From an uncultured Lachnospiraceae bacterium (GTDB lineage Bacteria > Bacillota > Clostridia > Lachnospirales > Lachnospiraceae): 31,958 bases of DNA. The notes below the pieces were generated by a model. That model worked only from the letters and a program-made list of their open reading frames with translations, ran no database searches and had not been told where the DNA came from. Made by a program: the position numbers and the translations under genes. Below are positions 24,041 through 31,958 of this stretch, in pieces. How positions within the stretch are numbered: the first letter of the stretch is position 1; the number at the start of each line of letters is the position of its first letter. The DNA lies in the NCBI GenBank assembly GCA_910588295.1, contig CAJUQO010000028.1:11372-43329 (forward strand), read 5' to 3'.

Positions 24041-24925
24041 CTATCTCTTATGCTCCGGAACGGCCCGTTTCACACACAGGCAAGCCAGCGCCCCCGGCCC
24101 GATGTGGCAGGACACGCTTAAAGACAACGGATCCACATGGGTGACAGGGACATCCGGAAATGCCGCCCGGATCTCTTCTTTAAAGCGCTCTGCCTCTTCA
24201 TAATTCTGGGTGTGGGCCACGGCCAGCTCCATCTCCCCCGCTGCTCTTTCCGCGGCAAAACGCTCTGTCAGATCATGCTGTAACGCGTCTAGCATCGTTT
24301 TTTTCGCTTGTTTCTGCCCGCGGACTTTGGCGTAAGCGTCCAGCTTCTCTCCCTGGATCTGCAATACAGGCTTTAATTTCAGCATGGTACCCAGCATGGC
24401 CGCAGCCGGGGTGATCCGCCCGCCTTTTTTCAGATATTTTAACGTATCTACCATGATGTAAATGCTGGCGCGGAGCTTTTCTTCCGTCAGGATCTGCTTG
24501 ATCTCGGCGCCGCTCTTCCCGGCCTTCGCCAGAAGCAGGGCATCCTGCACAGACATTTTCTGGCTTACGGAAATCCTCTGATTGTCCACCACATGAACAC
24601 GCCCTTCATAATCCTGGGCCAGGGACATGGCGGTGGCACAGGAGGTGCTCAGGCCGCTGGACATGGGGATATGAACGATCTCATCGTACTCTTCCAGCGT
24701 CTTTTCCCACAGATCAATCAGGTCGCCCGGGGAAGGCTGAGACGTGCTCACGTTGCCGTCGTCCCCCAGAATCCGGAAAAATTCGTCTTTTGTCAGATCG
24801 ATATCTTCAAAGTAAAGCTTCTCATCGATAAAGAATGGCATCGGTACTACGATGACACCCATTTCTTTGGCTTCCGTCGGGGTGACACCACTGTTGCTGT
24901 CTGTGATAATCGCTATTTTACTCAT
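24041..24925 (-). CDS. DegV-family fatty acid-binding protein
   Basis: DegV/FakB-family protein of 294 residues. Characterised members bind one fatty acid and present it to the kinase FakA, feeding exogenous fatty acids into phospholipid synthesis. It starts MSKIAIITDSNSGVTP and has the carboxylate-binding segments NVSTSQPSP and PMSSGLSTSCATA. RBS AAAGGAG supports the ATG at 24925. It lies 31 bp after the RNase G-like gene and probably belongs to that transcript. No fakA-like gene is in the window. The ligand is presumed, not shown. Confidence 0.93.
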   Translation of the reverse strand: MSKIAIITDSNSGVTPTEAKEMGVIVVPMPFFIDEKLYFEDIDLTKDEFFRILGDDGNVSTSQPSPGDLIDLWEKTLEEYDEIVHIPMSSGLSTSCATAMSLAQDYEGRVHVVDNQRISVSQKMSVQDALLLAKAGKSGAEIKQILTEEKLRASIYIMVDTLKYLKKGGRITPAAAMLGTMLKLKPVLQIQGEKLDAYAKVRGQKQAKKTMLDALQHDLTERFAAERAAGEMELAVAHTQNYEEAERFKEEIRAAFPDVPVTHVDPLSLSVSCHIGPGALACLCVKRAVPEHKR

Positions 24926-24956
24926 ATACTTCTCCTTTGTCGTATTGTTCTCCATT

Positions 24957-26162
24957 CTATACGACTTTGACCTGTTCTGCAAGCGGCTTACGCATTTTTT
25001 TTCGCGTCATTTCCACGATATTCAGCGCAGTAATATCGATTACTTCTGTCTGTACCGGATCTGCAGCGGTCAGGCAGCGCAGCGTCTCCAGCAGCTCTTC
25101 GCGGTTTTCTTCCTCCTCCATGTTGATAAAATCGACCAAAATCATGCCGGACAGGTTTCGCAGCCGGATCTGCCGGACAATCTCGGCGGCGGCCTCCAGA
25201 TTAATCTTCCGATAGGTTTCCTGGGGCGATTTCTTGCCGCTGAATTTGCCCGAATTGACGTCCACGGACACAAAGGCCTCCGTCTGCTGGATCATCAGAA
25301 AACCGCCGCTTTTCAGCCAGACCTTTTCCTTCAGCGTCTCCTCCAGCACCGCCTCCAGACGGTAGAGCTTGTACATGGGCAACAGAGAGTCCTCGTACAG
25401 GGAGAGACAGGAAGCCTTCTCGGGCCATTTTTCTTCCAGATACTGTTCCGCCCTGCCATATACTTCCGTATCGTCCGTGCGGATGCTTTCCAGGGCAGTA
25501 TGGGAGGCTGACAGCTCGCCAAGCATTTGCAGATAGAAAGGTTCCGGGGTTCTCAGTCTGGAATATACTGTCCGGGTATCCGCCAGGTGCAGGAGTTCCT
25601 CCATCTGCCTTTGAAGCGCCGCAAATTCCTTTCTCAGTGCGGCTTCCTCCACATCACGGGCGCTGGTTCTTATGACCAGCTCTGTCCGGTCGGGAAGCTC
25701 AAAAGCGGCGCCGATGGCCCGCAGGCGCTCCCGCTCTCTTTTCGTCAGTTTTTTTGATATTCCCACACCGCCTTTTCCGCGGCTTAATACCATGTATTTT
25801 CCGGAGAAGGATACCCGGGCCGTGACGCAGGGATTTTTCCGGCGGCTGGCCTCCCGGCTCACCTGCACAAGAACCGCGTCCCCCGGTTTTAGTTCACGCC
25901 GCCCATGATCCTGAGGGCGATAGGCAAAGTCCTGTTCGGAAAGAGACAGAAAACAGGTCAGCCCCTTTCGGATCTCCACAAAAGCGCCGTTCATAAAGGG
26001 CTGGATCTTCTGCACCTGCCCCAGCCACACCGTATCCAGAAGCTCCTCCTTCCCCTCGGGATGGGCCCGCAGCTCCCGGATAACGCCCTGTTCCTCCAGC
26101 ACACACATCTGCAGCGTTTTGTCCTCCCACGGCAGGGATGTGATGAGTACGCGGCTACTCAA
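24957..26162 (-). CDS. rng: Ribonuclease G/E family protein lacking the zinc-link tail
   Basis: RNase E/G family endoribonuclease, 401 residues. An S1-like domain lies near the N-terminus (VWLGQVQKIQPFMNGAFVEI), followed by the RNase H-like/5' sensor region and the DNase I-like domain with the metal-binding Asp in FVSVDVNSGKF and in GMILVDFIN. The protein ends shortly after EMTRKKMRKPLAEQ, exactly before the CPxC zinc-link found in the E. coli enzymes, so that link is absent. The likely start is TTG at 26162, overlapping the stop of the upstream gene by 8 bp; no ATG fits. Homologues usually stand just upstream of rplU. Involved in RNA processing and decay. Confidence 0.9.
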   Translation of the reverse strand: MSSRVLITSLPWEDKTLQMCVLEEQGVIRELRAHPEGKEELLDTVWLGQVQKIQPFMNGAFVEIRKGLTCFLSLSEQDFAYRPQDHGRRELKPGDAVLVQVSREASRRKNPCVTARVSFSGKYMVLSRGKGGVGISKKLTKRERERLRAIGAAFELPDRTELVIRTSARDVEEAALRKEFAALQRQMEELLHLADTRTVYSRLRTPEPFYLQMLGELSASHTALESIRTDDTEVYGRAEQYLEEKWPEKASCLSLYEDSLLPMYKLYRLEAVLEETLKEKVWLKSGGFLMIQQTEAFVSVDVNSGKFSGKKSPQETYRKINLEAAAEIVRQIRLRNLSGMILVDFINMEEEENREELLETLRCLTAADPVQTEVIDITALNIVEMTRKKMRKPLAEQVKVV

Positions 26163-26862
26163 TGATCTGCCCCAGAGCTTCCAGGGAGCGGAAATCGTGC
26201 CGGCCCTCCGTTCCCAGATCGGCATATATTTCCATTCGATGGATCATCAGGGCAGAGGGTTCCAGGGCCAGCCCCTCCGCCTCAAAAAAGGCTTCCATCA
26301 GATATTCCGGGCGCAGATTATCGCTGCTGCCCGAGGAAACTCTCATAAAAACGGCGTCATCCTCAAAATGCCACGCATAGACGAGGGGACGGATATCCAT
26401 CTCTTTCTCGCCCTTTTTCGTTTTCTTACATATTACCATAGACGGCCGCTCCATAAACGCAGTAAAACGTGTCCGCCAGTCGTCAGGCAGCGGCTGGCTC
26501 TCCCTGAAGGCGATGCGGTAATCTGCCGCCTCCACCAAAGACATGGCCTTGCCCGCCTTGCCATCCGGCACCTGAACCGCGGAGATGACCCGCATCCCCT
26601 CCACCATCGTATCGTTCAGCCGCCGCACCAGTTCCCCGGAAGGGAACGCCGTACAAAGCTGCATATCAAAATACTCTCCCTCGCTGGTCAGACCTACGCC
26701 TAAAGGATTGGCAAAGGACATGATCATATGAGGGCTGAAACCTTCGGAATAAGCGATATCAATGCCGGCCCGGCGGATCGCTTTCTGAAAATAGCGCATG
26801 ATATCCAGATGGCCGACGAACTTCATGGCGCCCTCTTTAGCAAACTTCACTCTGACCTTCAT
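26155..26862 (-). CDS. TIGR03936/DUF2344 radical SAM-associated protein
   Basis: Protein of 235 residues of the TIGR03936 family, which always accompanies the TIGR03960-type radical SAM protein and is fused to it in some bacteria. It begins MKVRVKFAKEGAMKFVGHLDIMRYFQKAIRRAGI and has the conserved YSEGFSPHMIMSFANPLGVGLTSEGEYFD. The ATG at 26862 follows AAGGGAGG and lies 26 bp inside the end of the radical SAM gene, indicating coupling. The biochemical role is unknown, but its position between the radical SAM gene and rng/rplU suggests RNA or ribosome modification. Confidence 0.93.
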   Translation of the reverse strand: MKVRVKFAKEGAMKFVGHLDIMRYFQKAIRRAGIDIAYSEGFSPHMIMSFANPLGVGLTSEGEYFDMQLCTAFPSGELVRRLNDTMVEGMRVISAVQVPDGKAGKAMSLVEAADYRIAFRESQPLPDDWRTRFTAFMERPSMVICKKTKKGEKEMDIRPLVYAWHFEDDAVFMRVSSGSSDNLRPEYLMEAFFEAEGLALEPSALMIHRMEIYADLGTEGRHDFRSLEALGQIIE

Positions 26863-28711
26863 AGCACACGCCTCCCTTATATTTTTTCGCCCCGCAGCCG
26901 GAACAGGTATGGCGGCAGTTTTCCGTGACCTTCTCCTGTCCGGCCCGTTTCCATTCCCGCAGCAGAAATTCCCTGGTAACGCCGGCGTCGATGAAATCCC
27001 AGGGGAATATCTCGTCATCCGCCCGAGTGCGGCACACATAGAAATCGGGATCTACGCCGCAGGCCGCAAAGGACGCGTCCCAGCGAGCCTGGTCATAATA
27101 CTCCGACCAGGCGTCAAAGATTGCCCCGTGCTCATAGGCATACTGGATCACATCGGCTACCCGGCGGTCGCCACGGGCAAAAATCCCTTCCAAAACGCTG
27201 ACGTCGGCCTCATGCCAGTTGTATTTGATGCTTTTCTGGTTGAGCTGCCCATGGATCTCCCGGCGCACCACAGCGGCCCGGCCAAGAAATTCTTCTTTAC
27301 AGCACATAGGCGCCCACTGAAAGGGCGTGAAGGGCTTGGGCACAAAGAAGGAAGTACTGACCACGATCTGGCATTTTCCCTTTCTCTGCTCTTTGGGAAT
27401 ATCGTAATACCGCTCGGCAATTTTCTCCGCCAGCCAGGCGATGGCCTTCTGATCCTCCTCCGTCTCGGTGGGAAGACCCAGCATAAAGTAGAGCTTCACC
27501 CGGTTCCAGCCCCCCGCAAAAGCCTTCCCCGCGCCGTCCAGGATCACTTCCTCCGTGAGCCCTTTGTTGATCACGTCCCGAAGGCGCTGGGAACCGGCCT
27601 CCGGCGCAAAAGTCAGGCTGCTCTTGCGGATATCCTGGATCTTCTCCATGACCTCTAGAGAAAAGGCGTCGATCCGAAGGGAAGGCAGAGAAATATTCAC
27701 ACCGCGCCTGTCACATTCATCAATTAAGAAATTCACCAGCTCGGGCAGCCGTGAGTAATCGCTGGAGCTAAGAGAGCTGAGAGAAATTTCCTCATGGCCC
27801 GTACTGTCCAGCATTTTAAGGGCTTTATCCCTCAAAAAATCCAGGTTTCTTTCCCGCAGGGGCCGGTAAAGCATCCCGGCCTGGCAGAAACGGCAGCCGC
27901 GGATGCAACCCCTCTGGATCTCCAGCACCACCCGGTCCTGAGTGGCTTTGATAAAAGGAATGACCGGTTTCTCGGGATAATAGGTGTCGCTCATATCCTC
28001 CACGGCCTGTTTCTCGATCACAGCGGGCAACCCGTCTTCCACGGGACGAAAAGAGGCGATCGTCCCGTCCTCATGATAGGTGGTTTCATACAGAGACGGC
28101 GCATAGAGCCCGGGGATCTGTCCGGCCCGTATCAGGAAATCCCGGCGGCTCCACTGTCCGGCCCGGGCCTCACGGTACAGATCCAGCAAGTCAAAGTACA
28201 CCGTCTCACCCTCTCCGATATAGAACAGGTCAAAGAAGGGCGCGATGGGTTCCGGATTGTAGGCACAGGGGCCTCCGCCTATCACGACTGGATCCTCCCA
28301 GGTGCGGTTCACGGCCCGCAGGGGGATCCCGGACAGATCCAGAATCTGCAGGATGTTGGTATAGCACATCTCATACTGGATCGTGATGCCCAGGAAATCG
28401 AAATCCCGCACCGGATCCTGGGATTCCAGCGCAAAAAGAGGGATCTGTCTGTCCCTCAGTATTTTATCCATATCCGGCCAGGGGGAATAGACCCGCTCGC
28501 ACCAGACATTTTCTTTCTGATTGAACATATCATAGAGGATCTGGATGCCCAGGTGGGACATACCGATCTCATACACGTCCGGAAAACACATGCAGAAACG
28601 GATATCCACCTTGTCGGCATCCTTCATGACGCTGTTGACTTCGTTTCCGATGTATCTCGCCGGCTTTTCGATCTGCAGTAATATTTCATCATTTAAGGCA
28701 AGTTTTCTCAT
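26837..28711 (-). CDS. TIGR03960-type B12-binding-like radical SAM protein
   Basis: Radical SAM protein of 624 residues. The N-terminal part resembles a B12-binding fold (FPDVYEIGMSHLGIQILYDMFN; VVIGGGPCAYNPEP), and the 4Fe-4S cluster is bound by Cys269, Cys273 and Cys276 in CIRGCRFCQ. Further conserved segments are EISLSSLSSSDYSRLPEL and LTFAPEAGSQRLRDVINKGL. Cys-rich residues at the C-terminus (CRHTCSGCGAKKYKGGVC) may bind another metal. The ATG at 28711 follows AAAGGA; the longer frame adds the stub of a response regulator. Works with the DUF2344 protein encoded next to it. Its reaction is not established. Confidence 0.94.
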   Translation of the reverse strand: MRKLALNDEILLQIEKPARYIGNEVNSVMKDADKVDIRFCMCFPDVYEIGMSHLGIQILYDMFNQKENVWCERVYSPWPDMDKILRDRQIPLFALESQDPVRDFDFLGITIQYEMCYTNILQILDLSGIPLRAVNRTWEDPVVIGGGPCAYNPEPIAPFFDLFYIGEGETVYFDLLDLYREARAGQWSRRDFLIRAGQIPGLYAPSLYETTYHEDGTIASFRPVEDGLPAVIEKQAVEDMSDTYYPEKPVIPFIKATQDRVVLEIQRGCIRGCRFCQAGMLYRPLRERNLDFLRDKALKMLDSTGHEEISLSSLSSSDYSRLPELVNFLIDECDRRGVNISLPSLRIDAFSLEVMEKIQDIRKSSLTFAPEAGSQRLRDVINKGLTEEVILDGAGKAFAGGWNRVKLYFMLGLPTETEEDQKAIAWLAEKIAERYYDIPKEQRKGKCQIVVSTSFFVPKPFTPFQWAPMCCKEEFLGRAAVVRREIHGQLNQKSIKYNWHEADVSVLEGIFARGDRRVADVIQYAYEHGAIFDAWSEYYDQARWDASFAACGVDPDFYVCRTRADDEIFPWDFIDAGVTREFLLREWKRAGQEKVTENCRHTCSGCGAKKYKGGVCYEGQSEVC

Positions 28712-28759
28712 GTCTGTCCTTTCGCTTTTTGCATGCCGCCGATGTGCGGGCAGTTTTGG

Positions 28760-28843
28760 AATTTTGCGAAAAAAATGGGAGGCCATTGACCTTACGTGAT
28801 CGGACATATGTTTTTCATCATCACAGACCGCAATATGGATCAA
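28760..28843 (-). pseudogene. 5' stub of a LytTR/AgrA-type response regulator
   Basis: Translation from TTG at 28843 gives IHIAVCDDEKHMSDHVRS and about ten more residues, the typical start of a LytTR-class receiver domain (Asp-Asp-Glu acidic pocket). GGGGAGG precedes it at good distance, so the start of a real gene is preserved. After about 28 residues the sequence turns into the radical SAM leader, and the rest of the receiver and the LytTR domain are missing in all frames. It looks like a gene truncated by deletion between the hybrid kinase and the radical SAM gene. A short functional peptide is possible but unlikely. Confidence 0.7.
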
Positions 28844-28900
28844 TATGCCACCTCCCCGCTATTGCCAAGACAGCCCCGGGTTATCCTTATTATCACGCAT

Positions 28901-31750
28901 TCACAGATGACGCATAACTTTAAACAGCTCATGGATGTCCACCGGCTTCGCCAGATGCGCATTCATTCCAGCGTCTTTTGCCAGGGCAATATCTTCCTCA
29001 AATGCATTCGCCGATATGGCAATAATGGGTACAGTCCCCGCGTCTGGTCTGTCCAGCTTTCGGATGACCCGGGCCGCCTCAAAGCCGCTCATTACCGGCA
29101 TCATCAGATCCATGAGGACACAATCGAAACTTCCCACGTCTGATGCTGTGAAGATGTCTACGGCTATCTTTCCGTTCTGCGCGATCACAACCGCGGCTCC
29201 CGCCTGTTCTAGCATAAATTCTAAAATTTCGCAATTAATCTCATTGTCCTCAACCAACAGTACACGCATCCCGGCAATACCGACGCGCACATTTTTCTCC
29301 TCAGCCATGGGCAGCGGATCCTGGTTCGGATTGATCCGGATGGGCAGCGTGACCCGGAACACGCTGCCCCGGCCCAGCTGGCTGTCTACCTCAAGGACGC
29401 CTTCCATCTGATCCACCAGCTTTTTCGCAATAGACATACCAAGGCCAACACCGCTGTAATGTGTCCGCGCACCCTGATTTTCCTGGGTAAACGGTTCAAA
29501 AATGTGCTGCATGAAATCGTCTCCCATGCCGATTCCGGTATCCTCGACCACAAACTGATATTTTGCCGTGTCGCCTTTGCCGGCAGCCTCCTTCACCTGA
29601 ATGAATACCGAACCTCCCCGCCGGTTGTATTGGATTGCATTTTCGATGATGTTCGTTAAAATCTGCTTCAGGTGCAGCGGATTGCCGATCAGTTTGCCGT
29701 GGCGCAGGTCAACCTCCTCCAGTATCAGACGTACGCCGGCTTCCTCTGCCTGAGAGGACAGAATCGAAACACAGGTGTCCAATGTGTCATGAAGGTCAAA
29801 GGACTCCACCACCGCCGGCCGGCCGCTCTCCAGCTTGCTGACCTGGAGAACATCATTGACCAGAGACAGCAGATGCTGTGTAGAAATCCGGATTTTCTCC
29901 CGGCATTCCCTCTGCTTTTTTGGATCATCCAGGCTGTTCTCCATAATCGTGAGCATTCCCATGATCCCGTTGATGGGCGTGCGGAGGTCATGGGACATAT
30001 GGGAAAGAAATTCACTTTTGGCCGAATTGGCACGCCGCACTTTCTCCAGCAGCTCCATGATGGCATGCTCCTGCTTTTTCCGCGTCACCATGGTCTCTGT
30101 AATATCCTGATGGTAGCCGTTCAGACACACGCCCGGCTTTTTGAATTTTTTATCCGGCACGCCGCCGCAGCGGACATAAATTTTGCCCCATGACGGATGA
30201 TTCCAGGGGTAGACCACCTCAGACCGCCCGGTACTGATAATTTCCTGTACCGCCTCCTGCACCATCTCTACATAATCCGGCTCAATATTCTCAAACCAGC
30301 TGCGGTAGCATGCCTCCGGCCCGATATCCTCCGGCACCCCCAAGAGCATCTGCATGGTTCTGTCCGCATACATCCGGGGCTGGCAGCCATCTTCCATCTC
30401 TATGGTCCATATACCGGTTTTGGCGCCCTCCAGAACATCCTCCAGGCTCTGTCTCGTTTCCAACCGGTATCTCTCTTCTTGTTCCACTACGGAATTGACA
30501 TCCCGGAACGCAAAAATCGCGCTGTTTTCCTCCAACTCTTTCCCTGTGGCGGAAAAATGGATCTCCAGATGTTTCAGTCCCTGGGGATTATCGTTCACCT
30601 GGTATCGCACGTAAAATTTCTTCTCTGTCCGGAGCTGGGCAAGGACATAATCTTTTTGGGTCAATGTACGGACCCGGTCACGGTCACGGGGGGCAACGTA
30701 CAGGGAAACGTAGCGTTCCATAGCCGTTTGGTAGCCGTCCGCAAAATGAATGGCCTTACCGTTTCGCAGCCATTCGTTTTCCCGGTAGGTTTCACACTCA
30801 TCCGTGCTAAAGTTTACCTGATAGATCCCGAGATAATCTACATTGAGTGCGTAAAGAACATTATAACTTCGCTTTTGAAGCTCCCGTACCAGATTGCGCC
30901 GTCTCAGAGAAGAAACGATAAAGTACGCCGTGGTCTGGAGCATATTCGACGCATATTCCAGAGACTGTACCGGCGGATTGTCCACGCCGTAAAATCCGAT
31001 GATCCTGCCGTCGTCATAAAGCGGAACCACCACAATGGAACGGATATTCTGCTGTTTCAAAATTTTATACTGTATGGGGTCGGTTTCCCGAATTTCCTCC
31101 AGGTCTTTTATCGCGATATGCCTGACAACACTGAAATACTGATACCAGTTGGCACACGCCTCCGGCGGAAGGTTCTGCAGGTTTTCCTTTTCGGGCCGTA
31201 CCCCGTTTGCCACCCACTCATAGGTATTGTCATCGCCGCCGGTTTCATTTCGCTCAAAGATATAGGTCCGTTCCCCGTCCAGTGCTTTGCCCAGGTATTC
31301 CAGCAACACCTCCAGCGACCCGTCCGGCGTTCCCTTCAACAGGGCGATTCGAAGTCCCTCATTGATAATGGCCTCCAGGTTCTGAACCCTTTGCGCTATA
31401 TTCCCCTGCTGCTCCTGGGCGGTAATGTCCAATGCCAGCTCCAGACGGCATAACCGTCCGTCCTCCTCAATAAGCGTATCCCGAAGCAAATAGTGACGCT
31501 TCAGCAGAGGATTGAAAAAACGCCACTGTTTATAACTGCCCTGTCTGAGCTCCTGATTATTGCAGAATGAGCAGGGTATGGCGCTGTTCTGGAGAATCTG
31601 ATAGCATTTCCCTCCCCTGATCTCCTCCATGGAGCGCAGGCCAAGGCTCTCCAATGCCTTTTTATTCATGTAAACCAGCTCGTGGGTGTCCACGTCCGCA
31701 GCATACACGACCTCATCCATGCTGTCAAAAAGCCTCCATAAGTTCCCCAT
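28901..31750 (-). CDS. Hybrid sensor histidine kinase with PAS, GAF and receiver domains
   Basis: Large soluble hybrid kinase, 949 residues, no membrane segment. Order: PAS (about 5-112) with a Cys set C49, C60 and C63 (KCYQILQNSAIPCSFC), GAF (about 125-285), one or two further PAS domains (about 305-575), HisKA with His587 in SHMSHDLRTPINGIMG, HATPase with NAIQYN, DTGIGMG and GVGLGMSIAKK, and a C-terminal receiver with Asp881 in CVLMDLMMP. There is no output domain, so phosphate must pass to another protein. I chose ATG 31750, behind GGAGGG; an in-frame GTG nine bases upstream overlaps that site. The adjacent regulator is only a stub, so its partner is elsewhere. Signal unknown. Confidence 0.93.
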   Translation of the reverse strand: MGNLWRLFDSMDEVVYAADVDTHELVYMNKKALESLGLRSMEEIRGGKCYQILQNSAIPCSFCNNQELRQGSYKQWRFFNPLLKRHYLLRDTLIEEDGRLCRLELALDITAQEQQGNIAQRVQNLEAIINEGLRIALLKGTPDGSLEVLLEYLGKALDGERTYIFERNETGGDDNTYEWVANGVRPEKENLQNLPPEACANWYQYFSVVRHIAIKDLEEIRETDPIQYKILKQQNIRSIVVVPLYDDGRIIGFYGVDNPPVQSLEYASNMLQTTAYFIVSSLRRRNLVRELQKRSYNVLYALNVDYLGIYQVNFSTDECETYRENEWLRNGKAIHFADGYQTAMERYVSLYVAPRDRDRVRTLTQKDYVLAQLRTEKKFYVRYQVNDNPQGLKHLEIHFSATGKELEENSAIFAFRDVNSVVEQEERYRLETRQSLEDVLEGAKTGIWTIEMEDGCQPRMYADRTMQMLLGVPEDIGPEACYRSWFENIEPDYVEMVQEAVQEIISTGRSEVVYPWNHPSWGKIYVRCGGVPDKKFKKPGVCLNGYHQDITETMVTRKKQEHAIMELLEKVRRANSAKSEFLSHMSHDLRTPINGIMGMLTIMENSLDDPKKQRECREKIRISTQHLLSLVNDVLQVSKLESGRPAVVESFDLHDTLDTCVSILSSQAEEAGVRLILEEVDLRHGKLIGNPLHLKQILTNIIENAIQYNRRGGSVFIQVKEAAGKGDTAKYQFVVEDTGIGMGDDFMQHIFEPFTQENQGARTHYSGVGLGMSIAKKLVDQMEGVLEVDSQLGRGSVFRVTLPIRINPNQDPLPMAEEKNVRVGIAGMRVLLVEDNEINCEILEFMLEQAGAAVVIAQNGKIAVDIFTASDVGSFDCVLMDLMMPVMSGFEAARVIRKLDRPDAGTVPIIAISANAFEEDIALAKDAGMNAHLAKPVDIHELFKVMRHL

Positions 31751-31903
31751 AAAAGCCACCCTCCGTATTTTTCAGTATGGTATACTTTCTCTTTTATCGG
31801 TCGTGAATTCCGCTTAGGAATACTTTACCGTGTATTCACCGTAACATTTTCAGACAGGTAAAGGCATAAAATGCACGGTGTGATATTGACAGATCTGGTG
31901 GCC

Positions 31904-31933
31904 AGTATAACATAACAGAGTAAAAAAGTCCAA
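31904..31933 (-). promoter_or_regulatory. Probable promoter of the hybrid kinase gene
   Basis: On the minus strand TTGGAC (31928-31933) and TATACT (31904-31909) are 18 bp apart, with TG one base before the -10 (extended -10). It lies about 155 bp before the start codon; nothing else is recognised in 31751-31903. Confidence 0.55.
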
Positions 31934-31958
31934 TCTTCTGGCAAACTGTATAATAGCA

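Noticed and set aside
4027..24957. Single integrated mobile island between rng and rplU
   Set aside because: No integrase, transposase, tRNA or flanking direct repeat was seen, and the block contains ordinary housekeeping-type genes such as glgP.
24957..24990. Frameshift as the cause of the short RNase G C-terminus
   Set aside because: The DNA after the stop was read in other frames and holds no CPxC zinc-link; the DegV ribosome binding site follows at once.
30197..31453. 418-residue plus-strand frame opposite the hybrid kinase
   Set aside because: The minus strand encodes clear PAS, GAF and HisKA sequence; the opposite frame is a by-product of GC-rich codon use.
1..31958. CRISPR arrays, tRNA or rRNA genes, phage genes
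   Set aside because: No repeat-spacer pattern, cloverleaf-like segment, rRNA stretch or phage protein was noticed on either strand; a tRNA scan by program was not possible.

Overview
This is a 32-kb stretch of a Firmicutes chromosome, most likely Lachnospiraceae or a close relative in Clostridia. The evidence is the rplU-prp-rpmA-obgE block with a Prp-cleavable L27, strong AGGAGG-type ribosome binding sites, Gram-positive LexA boxes, YesM/YesN-type sugar signalling and mid-range GC. Nearly everything is on the minus strand. Only glgP and a TetR-family gene are on the plus strand. No rRNA, tRNA, CRISPR, transposase or phage gene was seen.

Read in the direction of transcription (right to left), the window starts with a large cytosolic hybrid sensor kinase, the stub of a LytTR-type response regulator, and the conserved series radical SAM protein (TIGR03960-type), DUF2344 partner (TIGR03936-type), RNase G-like protein and DegV. 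It ends, on the left, with rplU-prp-rpmA, an SOS-controlled Y-family polymerase/YolD pair and the 5' part of obgE. In many Clostridia rng lies directly upstream of rplU. Here about 20 kb of accessory genes sits between them, and the polymerase pair separates rpmA from obgE.

The accessory block contains, right to left: a membrane-anchored alpha/beta hydrolase; a compact operon of three separate proteins (condensation enzyme, acyl carrier protein, acyl-AMP ligase) that looks like a minimal fatty-acyl amide synthase; a divergent TetR regulator and DUF3879-like gene; glycogen phosphorylase; a sugar-responsive locus (YesN-like regulator, YesM-like kinase, a solute-binding lipoprotein, then a second binding lipoprotein, two CUT1 permeases and a LacI-type repressor); and a MATE exporter.

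The most interesting item is the stand-alone C / T / A operon at 19.5-22.7 kb. The ligase would activate a fatty acid and load it on the carrier protein, and the condensation enzyme would transfer it to an amine. It resembles, from memory, a published family of gut-Clostridia clusters that make fatty acid amides. Other points of note are a promoter with two LexA boxes, a truncated response regulator, an RNase G without its zinc-link tail, a binding protein tied to a two-component system, and a small palindrome present in two intergenic regions.
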